A DNA stretch of 64,000 bases from Myxococcales bacterium (GTDB lineage Bacteria; Myxococcota_A; Bradymonadia; Bradymonadales; GCA-2716585). The DNA is taken from contig PBBL01000047.1 of the NCBI GenBank assembly GCA_002716585.1, forward strand, positions 62,001 to 126,000. The letters are read 5' to 3'. Under the pieces are notes generated by a model that had not been told where the DNA came from, made no database searches, and was given only the letters and a program-made list of their open reading frames with translations. Positions 1-11,455 of the stretch are shown one piece after another. The stretch's first letter is position 1; every line of letters begins with the position of its first letter. Both the position numbers and the translations under genes were made by a program.

Positions 1-1940
1 AGGACGGGCTGGCGCCCAACCAGGACGCCGCTGACGCCCACGAGGCAGGCACCGACTTTCTTCAGGAGGGGCTCTACGTCTGCCCTGGCACGAGCGACTG
101 GTTCAGCTTCGAGGCGACCGCCGGGCAGACGATCTTCGTCTACGCGGAGTTCGAGGCTGAGTTCGGCGATCTGGATCTCTACCTCTACCGCGCCGGTCAG
201 GCCCGCGACCGTGAGAGCGCGCTCGCCGACTCCACTTCGCCGAACCAGTCCGAGTTCATCACCTTTGAGGTGGAGGAGGATGGCACCTACCTCGTCGAGA
301 TGACCAGCTTTGAGTTCGCCCAGAACCAGTACAGCATATTCATCAAGGTCGCCTGCGACGGCGACGCGGACTGCCCCGAGGGTCGCTCCTGCTTCCTGCG
401 CGGCGGTTACTGCAACGGCGCTCAGGAGATCTCCTGTGGGATCGACGAGGGGTACGAGCCGAACGAGTCGATCTCACAGGCCACCGAGATCGACTTGACG
501 ACCAGCGACAACCAGCTGCTCGTCGATCTGTCGATCTGCCCTGATGATACAGATTATTATGCGATCAACCTGGGCGAGCCCTCCTCGTTGGAGATCACGC
601 TCACGGGGGACGAGGTGGATCTGTTCCTCTTTGACGTGGACGGTCAGTTCATCGCCAACGCGTCGGAGCCGGTGGACGGTGAGCGGGTGTTGATGGCGCG
701 GTTCCTGGATCTGGGGACCTACATCGTCCTGGTGGATCAACTCGAGGAGGCCGAGCCGACGACCTACTCGATGCGCCTCACGCGCTTCGATGAGCTGTGC
801 GAGAGCGATCTGGACTGCGTCGGGGTCAGCGGTCGTGAGTTCTGCGACGACGCGGGGGCCTGTGAGGGGATCGCCGGAGATGGGCGCCAGGGGTTGGGCG
901 AGCCGTGCGACGACGACTCGGACTGCGATGAGCTGGCCGCCGGGTGTTACGAGGGGACGCAGGGCTCGGGGGACAACCTCTGCACGGTGCTGTGTGAGGA
1001 GGACCGGGACTGCGCCGCGGGGTTGGGGGAGGACTCCTACTGCCTGGAGATCGATCGGTTCCGGGGGACGTCGATCTGCGTCAACCCGTGCGAGGATGAC
1101 TTCGACTGCTCCTTCTCCTTCTTCTGTGGTGAGCTGGGTCGGTGTGAGTCGCGCGCCTGTGCGCTCGACGGAGACTGTCGCCCGACGGACGCCTGCGTTC
1201 ACAGCGACGAGACGCAGCGCGGGGCGTTGTGCCTCGATTACGACACCTACCAGTCTCACACGTGTGGGGTCGGTGAGGCGCCGGACGATGGCCAGAACGG
1301 GTCGTCGGGTCGGGCGGCGCTGTTGGAGCTGTCGGACGGAGAGGCTGAGTACGCGGGCTTGATGAGCTGCCCTGATGACGAGGACTGGTACGTGGTGGAG
1401 CTGACCGAGGACAGCCAGCTGTTGGGTGTCAGCTTGTCGTTCACGTCCGGGGCCGACATGGACATCTACCTGTACGATGGGTCGGGCCGCCTCGTGGACC
1501 AGAGCATCACATCGGACGAGAACCCGGAAGAGGTGAGCGGTCGCTATCTGGCGGCAGGTCGCTATTTCCTGCGGGTCAACCATTTTCCAACAAACGAAGG
1601 ACCTCAGGAGACGACCTACAGCCTCAACTTGATCGGAGAGGTGGAAGACTGTCGAGATGACGCGTCTGTCTGCAATGGCACGAGCCCGCTTCGTATTGAG
1701 TGCTCCGATGAAGCGGGCGCTTGCCTCAACTTCGAGGGGAACGGCGCTGTTGAGCTTGGAGGTGTTTGCGACAGCAGCGATGATTGTGTGGAATCCGCAG
1801 ACTTCTGCTGGGTGTTCCAGGGAGGTGGGGTAAATAATATCTGCACGCATTTCTGCAACAGAGGGTCGGAGTGTGCTGACGTGCCTGACACGGAGTGTGT
1901 GCAGATTCAGCGGGGGATCGGCGCGTGCCTGAGCCCGTGA
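1..1940 (+). CDS. Secreted PPC-domain / Cys-rich modular protein, 3' part
   Basis: The reading frame is open from base 3 and has no start in the window, so the 5' end lies upstream. At least three PPC-like (bacterial pre-peptidase C-terminal) beta-sandwich modules are visible, each marked by a 'CP-D-D-W/Y' line (CPGTSDW, CPDDTDYY, CPDDEDWY) followed by a 'D-L-Y-L-Y/F-D' strand. Cys-rich segments with repeated C-x(n)-D-x-D-C spacing separate them, suggesting disulfide-rich or metal-binding linkers. There is no catalytic domain and no membrane helix in the visible part. This style is typical of exported proteins of Bradymonadales and other Myxococcota. Function is unknown; adhesion or an accessory role to a secreted enzyme is inference. 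The stop is at 1938-1940. Confidence 0.8.
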   Translation, partial: DGLAPNQDAADAHEAGTDFLQEGLYVCPGTSDWFSFEATAGQTIFVYAEFEAEFGDLDLYLYRAGQARDRESALADSTSPNQSEFITFEVEEDGTYLVEMTSFEFAQNQYSIFIKVACDGDADCPEGRSCFLRGGYCNGAQEISCGIDEGYEPNESISQATEIDLTTSDNQLLVDLSICPDDTDYYAINLGEPSSLEITLTGDEVDLFLFDVDGQFIANASEPVDGERVLMARFLDLGTYIVLVDQLEEAEPTTYSMRLTRFDELCESDLDCVGVSGREFCDDAGACEGIAGDGRQGLGEPCDDDSDCDELAAGCYEGTQGSGDNLCTVLCEEDRDCAAGLGEDSYCLEIDRFRGTSICVNPCEDDFDCSFSFFCGELGRCESRACALDGDCRPTDACVHSDETQRGALCLDYDTYQSHTCGVGEAPDDGQNGSSGRAALLELSDGEAEYAGLMSCPDDEDWYVVELTEDSQLLGVSLSFTSGADMDIYLYDGSGRLVDQSITSDENPEEVSGRYLAAGRYFLRVNHFPTNEGPQETTYSLNLIGEVEDCRDDASVCNGTSPLRIECSDEAGACLNFEGNGAVELGGVCDSSDDCVESADFCWVFQGGGVNNICTHFCNRGSECADVPDTECVQIQRGIGACLSP

Positions 1941-1997
1941 CGGTGTGTTGAGATGAGGAGACGGGTTGCGCCTGTGGTGCAGGCGTGACTAAGACAG

Positions 1998-2036
1998 TGG
2001 GAGCCTTGGGGCGTCGCTTGACGCTCAGGGCTCCCA
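1998..2036 (+). terminator. Imperfect hairpin after the PPC protein gene
   Basis: Arms beginning TGGGAGCC and ending GGCTCCCA, with inner GGCGTC/GACGC(T) pairing, form a long imperfect stem around a GCTT loop. No clear T-run follows. It lies about 60 bp after the stop codon and before rnz, so it probably ends or protects the upstream transcript. Confidence 0.5.
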
Positions 2037-2108
2037 TTGTAGCTTCTTGGCCAGGGTGAAGGCTCACCACCTGAGGTCGAGGTGTGGCAGCGAGAGAGAG
2101 CGGAGAGC

Positions 2109-3026
2109 ATGATCACAGTCCATACACTGGGTACAGGGTCGGGGAAGCCGACGCCTGAGCGCAACGTCTCATGCACGGCGGTGTTCCGCGAGGGTGAGCT
2201 GGTGTTGTTTGATTGCGGGGAGGGGACCCAGACCCAGATCGCCCGCTCGCAGTTGAGGCCGGGGGTGATCCAGGTGATCTGCATCACCCACTTCCACGGC
2301 GATCACATCAACGGGCTGCCGGGGTTGTTGGGCACGTTGCAGCTCAACCAGCGGACCGAGCCGCTGACGGTGATTGGCCCGAAGGGGTTGAAGCAGTACC
2401 TCCAGACGCTGAGTCGGTTGAACATCCTGGGCGTGGGGTATGGGTTGAACCTGATCGAGGTGACGGAGCCGGGGGTGGTCTACGAAGGCAACGGGTACGC
2501 GATCGCGACGGAGCGGTTGCGCCACCGGGTGCCGTGTTGGGGGTACCGCATGTTCGAGCCGCCGCGGCCGGGGAAGTTCAACCTGGAGCAGGCGAGGGCG
2601 CTGGGTGTGCCCGCGGGTCCGATGTTCGGCCGCTTGCAGCGCGGCGAGGCGGTGACGTTGGAGGGGGGCGAGCAGATCCAGCCGGAGGACGTGTTGGGTC
2701 CGGCGCGTCCGGGGTTGGCGTTGGCGTATTGCTGCGACACGCAGCCGTGCGATGGCGCGGTGAGGCTCGCGGGGGGCGCGGATCTGTTGATCCACGAGGG
2801 GACGTATGGTCCCGGCGAGGAGAAGCTGGCGCATGCGCGAGGACACTCGACGATGCTTGACGCCGCGCGCACAGCGCGTGATGCTGGAGTGCGCGAGTTG
2901 ATCATCACGCACATCTCGCAGAAGTACACGCGGATCGAGGGGTTCGCGAAGAAGGTGCGCGAGGTGTTCCCGCAAGCGCACTTTGCGCGTGATCTGAACG
3001 TGTTCGAGCTCAAGTACAACGCCTGA
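2109..3026 (+). CDS. rnz: Ribonuclease Z (tRNA 3'-processing endonuclease)
   Basis: This is a metallo-beta-lactamase-fold enzyme that cuts tRNA precursors after the discriminator base. The 305-aa length matches the short bacterial RNase Z. The zinc signature is H61-F-H-G-D-H66, and later metal or family motifs are visible (HEGTYG, then ITHIS near the C-terminus). The ATG at 2109 is preferred over an upstream GTG at 2082 because the protein then begins directly with the first beta strand (MITVHTLGTGSGKPTPERN) and a GAGAGAG purine tract lies just upstream. It appears to be transcribed alone, with a hairpin before it and a different type of gene after it. Confidence 0.95.
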   Translation: MITVHTLGTGSGKPTPERNVSCTAVFREGELVLFDCGEGTQTQIARSQLRPGVIQVICITHFHGDHINGLPGLLGTLQLNQRTEPLTVIGPKGLKQYLQTLSRLNILGVGYGLNLIEVTEPGVVYEGNGYAIATERLRHRVPCWGYRMFEPPRPGKFNLEQARALGVPAGPMFGRLQRGEAVTLEGGEQIQPEDVLGPARPGLALAYCCDTQPCDGAVRLAGGADLLIHEGTYGPGEEKLAHARGHSTMLDAARTARDAGVRELIITHISQKYTRIEGFAKKVREVFPQAHFARDLNVFELKYNA

Positions 3027-3089
3027 GCGTGCCCGATGAGGAGGGTGATTCCCGTTCAGCGGGGGAGCGTTATTGCGCTGGGGCGACTC

Positions 3090-3117
3090 TTGTGTTAGTT
3101 TGCAGTCATCTTAAGGT
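3090..3117 (+). promoter_or_regulatory. Possible sigma-70-type promoter
   Basis: TTGTGT, a 16-bp spacer and TAAGGT lie about 90 bp upstream of the lipoprotein gene at 3206. The match is moderate. The same TAAGGT hexamer appears in the candidate promoter at 34424-34453. Confidence 0.35.
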
Positions 3118-3205
3118 AGGGCCACACCGAGTATTACGCTGTCTTGGTTGGCCTCGAGCGAGGTTTCGCCCAAGAGGCCCCGCGGGTCTCGAGGCGTCCA
3201 TCAGC

Positions 3206-4363
3206 ATGCCTGGATCCATGCTCCCGAGATCGCGTGTTCGGACAGCCTACCTGTCGTGCATCGCGCTTCTGACGGTTGTGGCCGTAGGAGGTTGGGCAAC
3301 TGGTTGTTGTGGATCGGATGATTGGCAGTCTCACACGTTTGAGGCGGCCGGGTTGTCCTTCTCCGTACCAGCCAGTTGGTCCATCACGTACCGCCTTGAC
3401 AGTCAAGAGCCGAAGTCCATCGAGATGAGCGACCACCACGCCTCCGATGACTCGCACGGTGAACAAGAGCACCATGGCGGTTCGCACGGCTCTGTCCAGG
3501 AGCCGGAGGTGGATCCGCGGACGACCCCCATCAAAGATTCGGCCATCCTGACCGCGCTGCCTGTCCTTGAAGACGCGGCGCTGGTCATCATCGCCCCACA
3601 GATTGAGCGCTCTCCCGAGTCCTTCGCCGACGAGATCAACATCCTCGTCCCCCTTGATGGGGTGAAGTTCAGCGGTCGAAACCCGATCGCCTGGCAGCGC
3701 GGTGAGCTCAAGGGGTTGGTGTTTGATGGGACGGGGCGGATCACAAACAAGGGGCCGGAGGTGCACTTCAGCACGCTCATCCTCGACATGTCCGGTCGAT
3801 CGGTCATCGTGACGCTCTACGCGGAGGAGGAGCGCAGCGAGGCGTACAGCGAGATCTTCAATCGGATCATGACCAGCCTCAAGCCGGTCCGCTCCAACAC
3901 CCCACCCACCACACCAACAGCCCCCGTGACCCCCGATCCGATCGAGCATGCCGACGCGACCGGGTCGAGCCCCGGCTCTCCGCCAGGGGCAGGGGTCCGC
4001 GAGCCACGTCGGAGCGCCCGCGAGGCCGTCGATGAGGCGGTGCGCGAGGCGAGCGATCAGGCTGGAGGGTCCGCCGTGGAGCCTCCGGTCAGCTCCGACT
4101 CACCCGCGCCCGAGTCGGATGAGCTGGATCCTGATGAGCCCGGTGGGGACGAGCCTGGTGGGGACGCGCCCGGTGAAGGTGAGCCTGGTGAGGGTGAGGC
4201 GCCCTCGGTTGATGATGGGGCGCCCGCGCTCGGCGCAGGCGGCGCGGACGAGGTGCCTGATGAGGCTCCAGAGGGGGCCGCGGAGCCCCCCGAGGATGAG
4301 GCGCCCGACCCCGACGGCCCCACCGAGGGGGCCAACCAAGAGGAGCCCACCTCGCCTCCGTGA
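3206..4363 (+). CDS. Lipoprotein with DcrB/PsbP-like domain and acidic Pro-rich tail
   Basis: The N-terminus is a lipoprotein signal with a lipobox around WATGC. A compact domain follows, starting 'LSFSVPASWSI' and ending in a strand/helix 'LILDMSGRSVIVTLYAEEE', resembling the DcrB/PsbP/DUF1795 fold. The gene at 45141 has the same order of segments. A His-rich insertion (DHH, EHHGGSHG) sits after the first strands and could bind metal. The last ~120 residues are low-complexity Glu/Asp/Pro/Gly, probably an extended periplasmic or surface tail. The start at ATG 3206, or 12 nt later at 3218, gives the best signal peptide; an upstream start at 3029 would bury it. The function is unknown. Confidence 0.75.
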   Translation: MPGSMLPRSRVRTAYLSCIALLTVVAVGGWATGCCGSDDWQSHTFEAAGLSFSVPASWSITYRLDSQEPKSIEMSDHHASDDSHGEQEHHGGSHGSVQEPEVDPRTTPIKDSAILTALPVLEDAALVIIAPQIERSPESFADEINILVPLDGVKFSGRNPIAWQRGELKGLVFDGTGRITNKGPEVHFSTLILDMSGRSVIVTLYAEEERSEAYSEIFNRIMTSLKPVRSNTPPTTPTAPVTPDPIEHADATGSSPGSPPGAGVREPRRSAREAVDEAVREASDQAGGSAVEPPVSSDSPAPESDELDPDEPGGDEPGGDAPGEGEPGEGEAPSVDDGAPALGAGGADEVPDEAPEGAAEPPEDEAPDPDGPTEGANQEEPTSPP

Positions 4364-4407
4364 CGACGCCCGACGTCGCCTGATGTACGATGGTGTATAC
4401 AAAAGGC

Positions 4408-4437
4408 TTGACAGACGGGTTGGTGAAGCATTAGTGT
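4408..4437 (+). promoter_or_regulatory. Candidate dnaG promoter
   Basis: A consensus -35 TTGACA is followed after 18 bp by TAGTGT, about 130 bp upstream of dnaG. The same arrangement (TTGACG, 18 bp, TAGTGT) occurs before bamD at 30374-30403. The -35 is strong and the -10 weak. Confidence 0.5.
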
Positions 4438-4565
4438 ACTGCGGTTCGACTCTGGGGGGTGTTGCTCCGCCCTTCTTGTGATCGAACGCTCCGATTCCCG
4501 ATGACACGTTGCACAGCCACTTCGCCGAACCCTCCTCGTGAGGTGCCGTCGGTTGGGAGCCTGGC

Positions 4566-6563
<1,998 letters not shown>

Positions 6564-6625
6564 AGGGGCGGCTCGCCCTGGTGTTCTGGAGGTGGGGTGT
6601 GGTATCGCGCGCTTCGCCACGCATC

Positions 6626-6673
6626 CAGGGCGCTTGCACCCTGCGCGCGTGGCCCTACGCGGGTCGCGCCCTG
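6626..6673 (+). promoter_or_regulatory. Nested hairpin between dnaG and rpoD
   Basis: The outer stem CAGGGCGC / GCGCCCTG (6626-6633 with 6666-6673) encloses an inner stem CGCGT / ACGCG (6646-6650 with 6657-6661). It sits in the 192-bp dnaG-rpoD gap. In enterobacteria this gap carries a processing or attenuation element that separates primase from sigma expression; an equivalent role here is inference. Confidence 0.45.
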
Positions 6674-6755
6674 TCGAGCCGACGCTTGCGCTTCGATGTT
6701 GGCGTGTCTGGCTTGTGCGCGCTCGTCATGATGGTGATGTTCTAAGGAGAGGTTG

Positions 6756-8561
<1,806 letters not shown>

Positions 8562-8583
8562 TCCGGGCCCTGAACCCCGAGTT

Positions 8584-8630
8584 CAAACGCAGAAGGCCCC
8601 TGGCGAGTCGCCAGGGGCCTTCTGCGTTTG
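8584..8630. terminator. Perfect 23-bp bidirectional hairpin between rpoD and rny
   Basis: Bases 8584-8606 and 8608-8630 are exact reverse complements around a single G. The stem contains GGCCCCTGGCGA and is flanked by CAAACGCAGAA / TTCTGCGTTTG. It lies between the convergent stops of rpoD (8561) and rny (8648), so it can serve both transcripts. Confidence 0.85.
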
Positions 8631-8647
8631 CGCCTGGGCGTCGCGGC

Positions 8648-10268
8648 TCAGCGCGCGAAGTCCACGGCGCGGGTCTCGCGGATCACGCAGACCTTGATCT
8701 GACCGGGGTAGACCAGCTCCTCCTCGATCTTGCGGGCGATGTCCTTGCTGAGCATGTGGGCCTGCTCGTCGGAGACGCGGCCGTGCTCGACCATGACGCG
8801 GATCTCGCGCCCGGCCTGGATGGCGTAGGACTTCTCCACGCCGTCGAAGTTGCTGGAGATGCGCTCTAGGTCCTCAAGGCGCTGGACGTAGTTCTGGAGC
8901 ACCTCGCGGCGGGCGCCGGGGCGGGCGCCTGAGAGGGCGTCGCCGGCCATGACGAGGTGGGCGTAGACCGACTTTGGCGGCACGTCCTCGTGGTGCGCCG
9001 CCACCGCGTTCACCACGATGGGATCCTCGCCGTACTTCTTGCAGAAGTCGCCGCCGATCAGGGCGTGGCTGCCCTCCATCTCGTGGGTGAGCGCCTTGCC
9101 GATGTCGTGCAGGAGCCCGGCGCGGCGTGCCTTCTTGACGTTGAGCCCCAGCTCGCTGGCCATCATGCCGCACAGGAAGCCGACCTCGATGGAGTGGCCC
9201 CACATGTTCTGCCCGTAGCTCGTCCGGTAGCGGAGCCGCCCGATGAGCTTGAGCAGCTCGCCGTGGATGCCGTGCAGGCCCAGCTCGAAGGCCGCCTGCT
9301 CGCCCGCCTCCTTGATGATCTGATCGACCTCCTGCGAGGTCTTCTGGACCACCTCCTCGATCCGGCTCGGGTGGATCCGGCCGTCGGCGATCAGGCGCTC
9401 CAGCGCGATCCGCGCCACCTCGCGGCGCACCGGGTCGAAGCCGGAGAGGATCACCGCCTCGGGGGTGTCGTCGATGATCAGGTTGATGCCCGTCGCGGCC
9501 TCCAGGGCGCGGATGTTGCGGCCCTCGCGGCCGATGATCCGCCCCTTCATCTCGTCGGTGGGCAGCTGCACGACCGAGACGCACTGCTCGGTGACGTACT
9601 CACCGGCGTAACGCTGTATGGCGATGCCGATCACCTTCTTGGCGCGGCGGTCGGCCTCGGCGATCGCCTCCTCCTCAATGTTCTTGATCATGCGCGCGGC
9701 CTCGACCTTGGCCTCGCCGGTCATGCGCTCGATGATGTTCTGCTTGGCCTCGTCCTGGCTCATCCGAGCGACGCGGCTGATGTCGCTCTCGACCTTGTCG
9801 AGCTTCTCGGTGAGGTCTTTTTCGAGGTTGTCGAGCTTCTGGTCGCGCGCCTTGATCTTCTCGTCGCGGCGGCTCAGCTCCTGGTCGCGCTGATCGTAGG
9901 TGGAGGCGCGCTTGTCGAGGTTGGCCTCGCGCTTGTCGAGCGCCTCCTCCTTCTTGTTGAGCTTCTCCTCGCGGGTCCGAGAGGCGATCCTCGACCTTCT
10001 GAAGCTCGTTGCGGCGAGCCTGGGTGTCCTTCTCGGCGGTCTCGCGGGCGTCCTGGACGATCGCCTTGGCCTCGGCCTTCGCCTCGCCCTCGGCCTTCGC
10101 CTTGAGGGCGGCGCTCTCGTTGCGGGCCTCATCCAGGATCACCTTGGCCTCGCGCTCGGCCTCTTCGCGCTCGGTGCGGTTGGTCTCACGCGCCTTGCGC
10201 TCGCCGATCAGGTAGCCGACGACGGCCCCGATCAGGAGCGCAAAGAGCGCTGCGATGTATGGTGTCAA
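8648..10268 (-). CDS. rny: Ribonuclease Y, with apparent one-base frameshift
   Basis: This is a membrane-anchored endoribonuclease that starts mRNA decay. Read from the minus strand, a TTG start at 10268 sits 7 nt after AAGGAG. It gives an N-terminal membrane helix ([22 protein letters not shown]), then a long charged coiled coil, a KH domain ('[17 protein letters not shown]') and an HD domain ('HSIEVG', 'LLHDIGKA'). The frame breaks in the coiled coil near 9973-9975. Upstream the frame reads '...[10 protein letters not shown]'; downstream the family sequence resumes as '[16 protein letters not shown]' in the +1 frame. Removing one G from the GGG at 9973-9975 restores a continuous ~539-aa RNase Y. 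This is either an assembly/sequencing error or a true mutation. It is the last gene of the zapA-fthC-rny series. Confidence 0.9.
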
Positions 10269-10287
10269 GGTCCTTCTCCTTACTGCA

Positions 10288-10950
10288 TCAGGGGCCACCT
10301 CGCGCGGCGCGGTCGACGCGGACCAGCTCCGAGGGGGTGACCACCGTGTGGACGGGTTGATCGTGTGGGTCGGTCGGGAGCCGCTCCAGGAGCTGGCTGT
10401 CGAACCCGACGCCCACGGTAAAGACCCGCGCGCCGACGCGCGCGAGGAATCGGTCGTAGAAGCCGCCGCCGTATCCCAGCCGCCGCCCCTGACGGTCGAA
10501 GCCGAGCCCGGGCAGGACGATCAGGTCGAGCTGCTCCGGGGCGATCTCGGCGCCAGACGGCTCAAGGATACCATATGCGCCCGCGATCATCGTCCTGGCG
10601 ATCGCGTCTCGCGCGGCGGGTTGGCCGGGTTGTGGCTGAAGCCCCGCAGGGGCGAGGTGGAAGCGCATGCTTCGCGCGGTCGGGTTGGAGTGGGGCCAGG
10701 CAAACCGGACCCCTCGGGCCGCCGGGAGATCCACGACGCCGTTGGGATCCAGCTCGCCGCGCGTGGGCCAGTAGAGGCCGACGGTGGTCGCGGCGGTGAA
10801 CTCGGGCAGCGTCGCGAGCTGGAGGCACACCCGGGCGCTCGCGCGCGCCACGGCGTCGCGGTCGGGGTCGGCGCGCTGGGCGCGGAGGCTGGCGCGCAGC
10901 CGGGCCTTGGCGGCGGTGCTGGGGGGCTGGTCGGGTGGTGCCTCGTCCAT
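10288..10950 (-). CDS. fthC: 5-formyltetrahydrofolate cyclo-ligase
   Basis: It converts 5-formyl-THF to 5,10-methenyl-THF using ATP, returning folate to one-carbon metabolism. The 220-aa protein has the N-terminal 'AKARLRASLRAQR' helix, a 'VGLYWPTRGELD' segment and the diagnostic 'GRRLGYGGGFYDRFL' ATP/folate-binding loop. It starts 4 bp after the zapA stop and ends 19 bp before the TTG start of rny, so the three genes probably form one transcript. The zapA-ygfA neighbourhood is widespread in proteobacteria. Confidence 0.92.
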   Translation of the reverse strand: MDEAPPDQPPSTAAKARLRASLRAQRADPDRDAVARASARVCLQLATLPEFTAATTVGLYWPTRGELDPNGVVDLPAARGVRFAWPHSNPTARSMRFHLAPAGLQPQPGQPAARDAIARTMIAGAYGILEPSGAEIAPEQLDLIVLPGLGFDRQGRRLGYGGGFYDRFLARVGARVFTVGVGFDSQLLERLPTDPHDQPVHTVVTPSELVRVDRAARGGP

Positions 10951-10954
10951 GTCG

Positions 10955-11254
10955 TCAGGACGATGAGCGCAGCTCAGCGTCGAGCATGTTGACGATCCGG
11001 CTGGTGCGCGAGCTCAGCTCCTGCTGGAGGTCGGCGAGGTTGATCTGCTCCTCGCGCAGATCCTCGGCGAACTGGAGCGCGACGAGCAGGTAGACCTGCT
11101 GTATGGGGATGTGGGGCGCCGCCTCGCGGAGCGCGTCGACGCGGGCGGTGACCTCCTCGGCGAGCGCGTTGAGGCTCGCTTCATCGCGGTCGGTGCGGAG
11201 GCTGAGGCGTTCACCGCCAATATCGAGGGTCACCTTGCGGGTGAGGCTTCGCAT
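10955..11254 (-). CDS. zapA: Cell division protein ZapA
   Basis: This 99-aa FtsZ-ring stabilising protein has an N-terminal 'VTLDIGGERLSLRTDRDE' strand pair, the 'LNALAEEVTARVDALRE' helix and a C-terminal coiled coil used for dimerisation ('LREEQINLADLQQELSSRTSRIVNMLD'). An AGGA ribosome site precedes the ATG at 11254 by about 8 nt. It leads the zapA-fthC-rny operon; the promoter candidate is at 11326-11355. Confidence 0.9.
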   Translation of the reverse strand: MRSLTRKVTLDIGGERLSLRTDRDEASLNALAEEVTARVDALREAAPHIPIQQVYLLVALQFAEDLREEQINLADLQQELSSRTSRIVNMLDAELRSSS

Positions 11255-11285
11255 GAATCGTCCTGAGCCGGGGGTGCTGGATGCG

Positions 11286-11311
11286 GAGGGGTCCGCGGGA
11301 GGCGACCCCTC
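11286..11311 (-). promoter_or_regulatory. Hairpin in the zapA 5' leader
   Basis: GAGGGGTC and GACCCCTC form an 8-bp perfect stem with a 10-nt loop, between the predicted transcription start (about 11318) and the zapA ATG. A role in translation or mRNA stability is possible but unproven. Confidence 0.4.
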
Positions 11312-11325
11312 TGAGATTGAAGGAG

Positions 11326-11355
11326 AGCATATGTGTCGGGGAGATACGGCGTCAA
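11326..11355 (-). promoter_or_regulatory. Promoter of the zapA-fthC-rny operon
   Basis: On the minus strand, -35 TTGACG (11355-11350), an 18-bp spacer and -10 TATGCT (11331-11326) lie about 75 bp upstream of zapA and just after the terminator of fadA. Confidence 0.6.
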
Positions 11356-11377
11356 GCTGGAGGTGGCGCGACGCGAC

Positions 11378-11409
11378 GAGGCCCCTCTCGCGAGCGCGAG
11401 AGGGGCCTC
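11378..11409 (-). terminator. Hairpin terminator of the fadN-fadA operon
   Basis: A perfect 15-bp stem (11378-11392 with 11395-11409, beginning GAGGCCCCTCTCGCG) has a 2-nt centre, 47 bp downstream of the fadA stop. The strong GC stem has no long T-run. Confidence 0.75.
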
Positions 11410-11455
11410 ATCGTGAGAGCCTGGGACAGCTCTCAGGTGCTCGGTCGGGCGGTGA

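Noticed and set aside
8957-10105. A long plus-strand frame opposite rny
   Set aside because: It is an antisense shadow of the KH-HD region; no start signal or recognisable domain.
10951-10954. A 6S RNA gene between zapA and fthC, its usual place in many proteobacteria
   Set aside because: Only 4 bp separate the two genes, and neither the zapA leader (11255-11377) nor its hairpin resembles the long 6S bubble structure.
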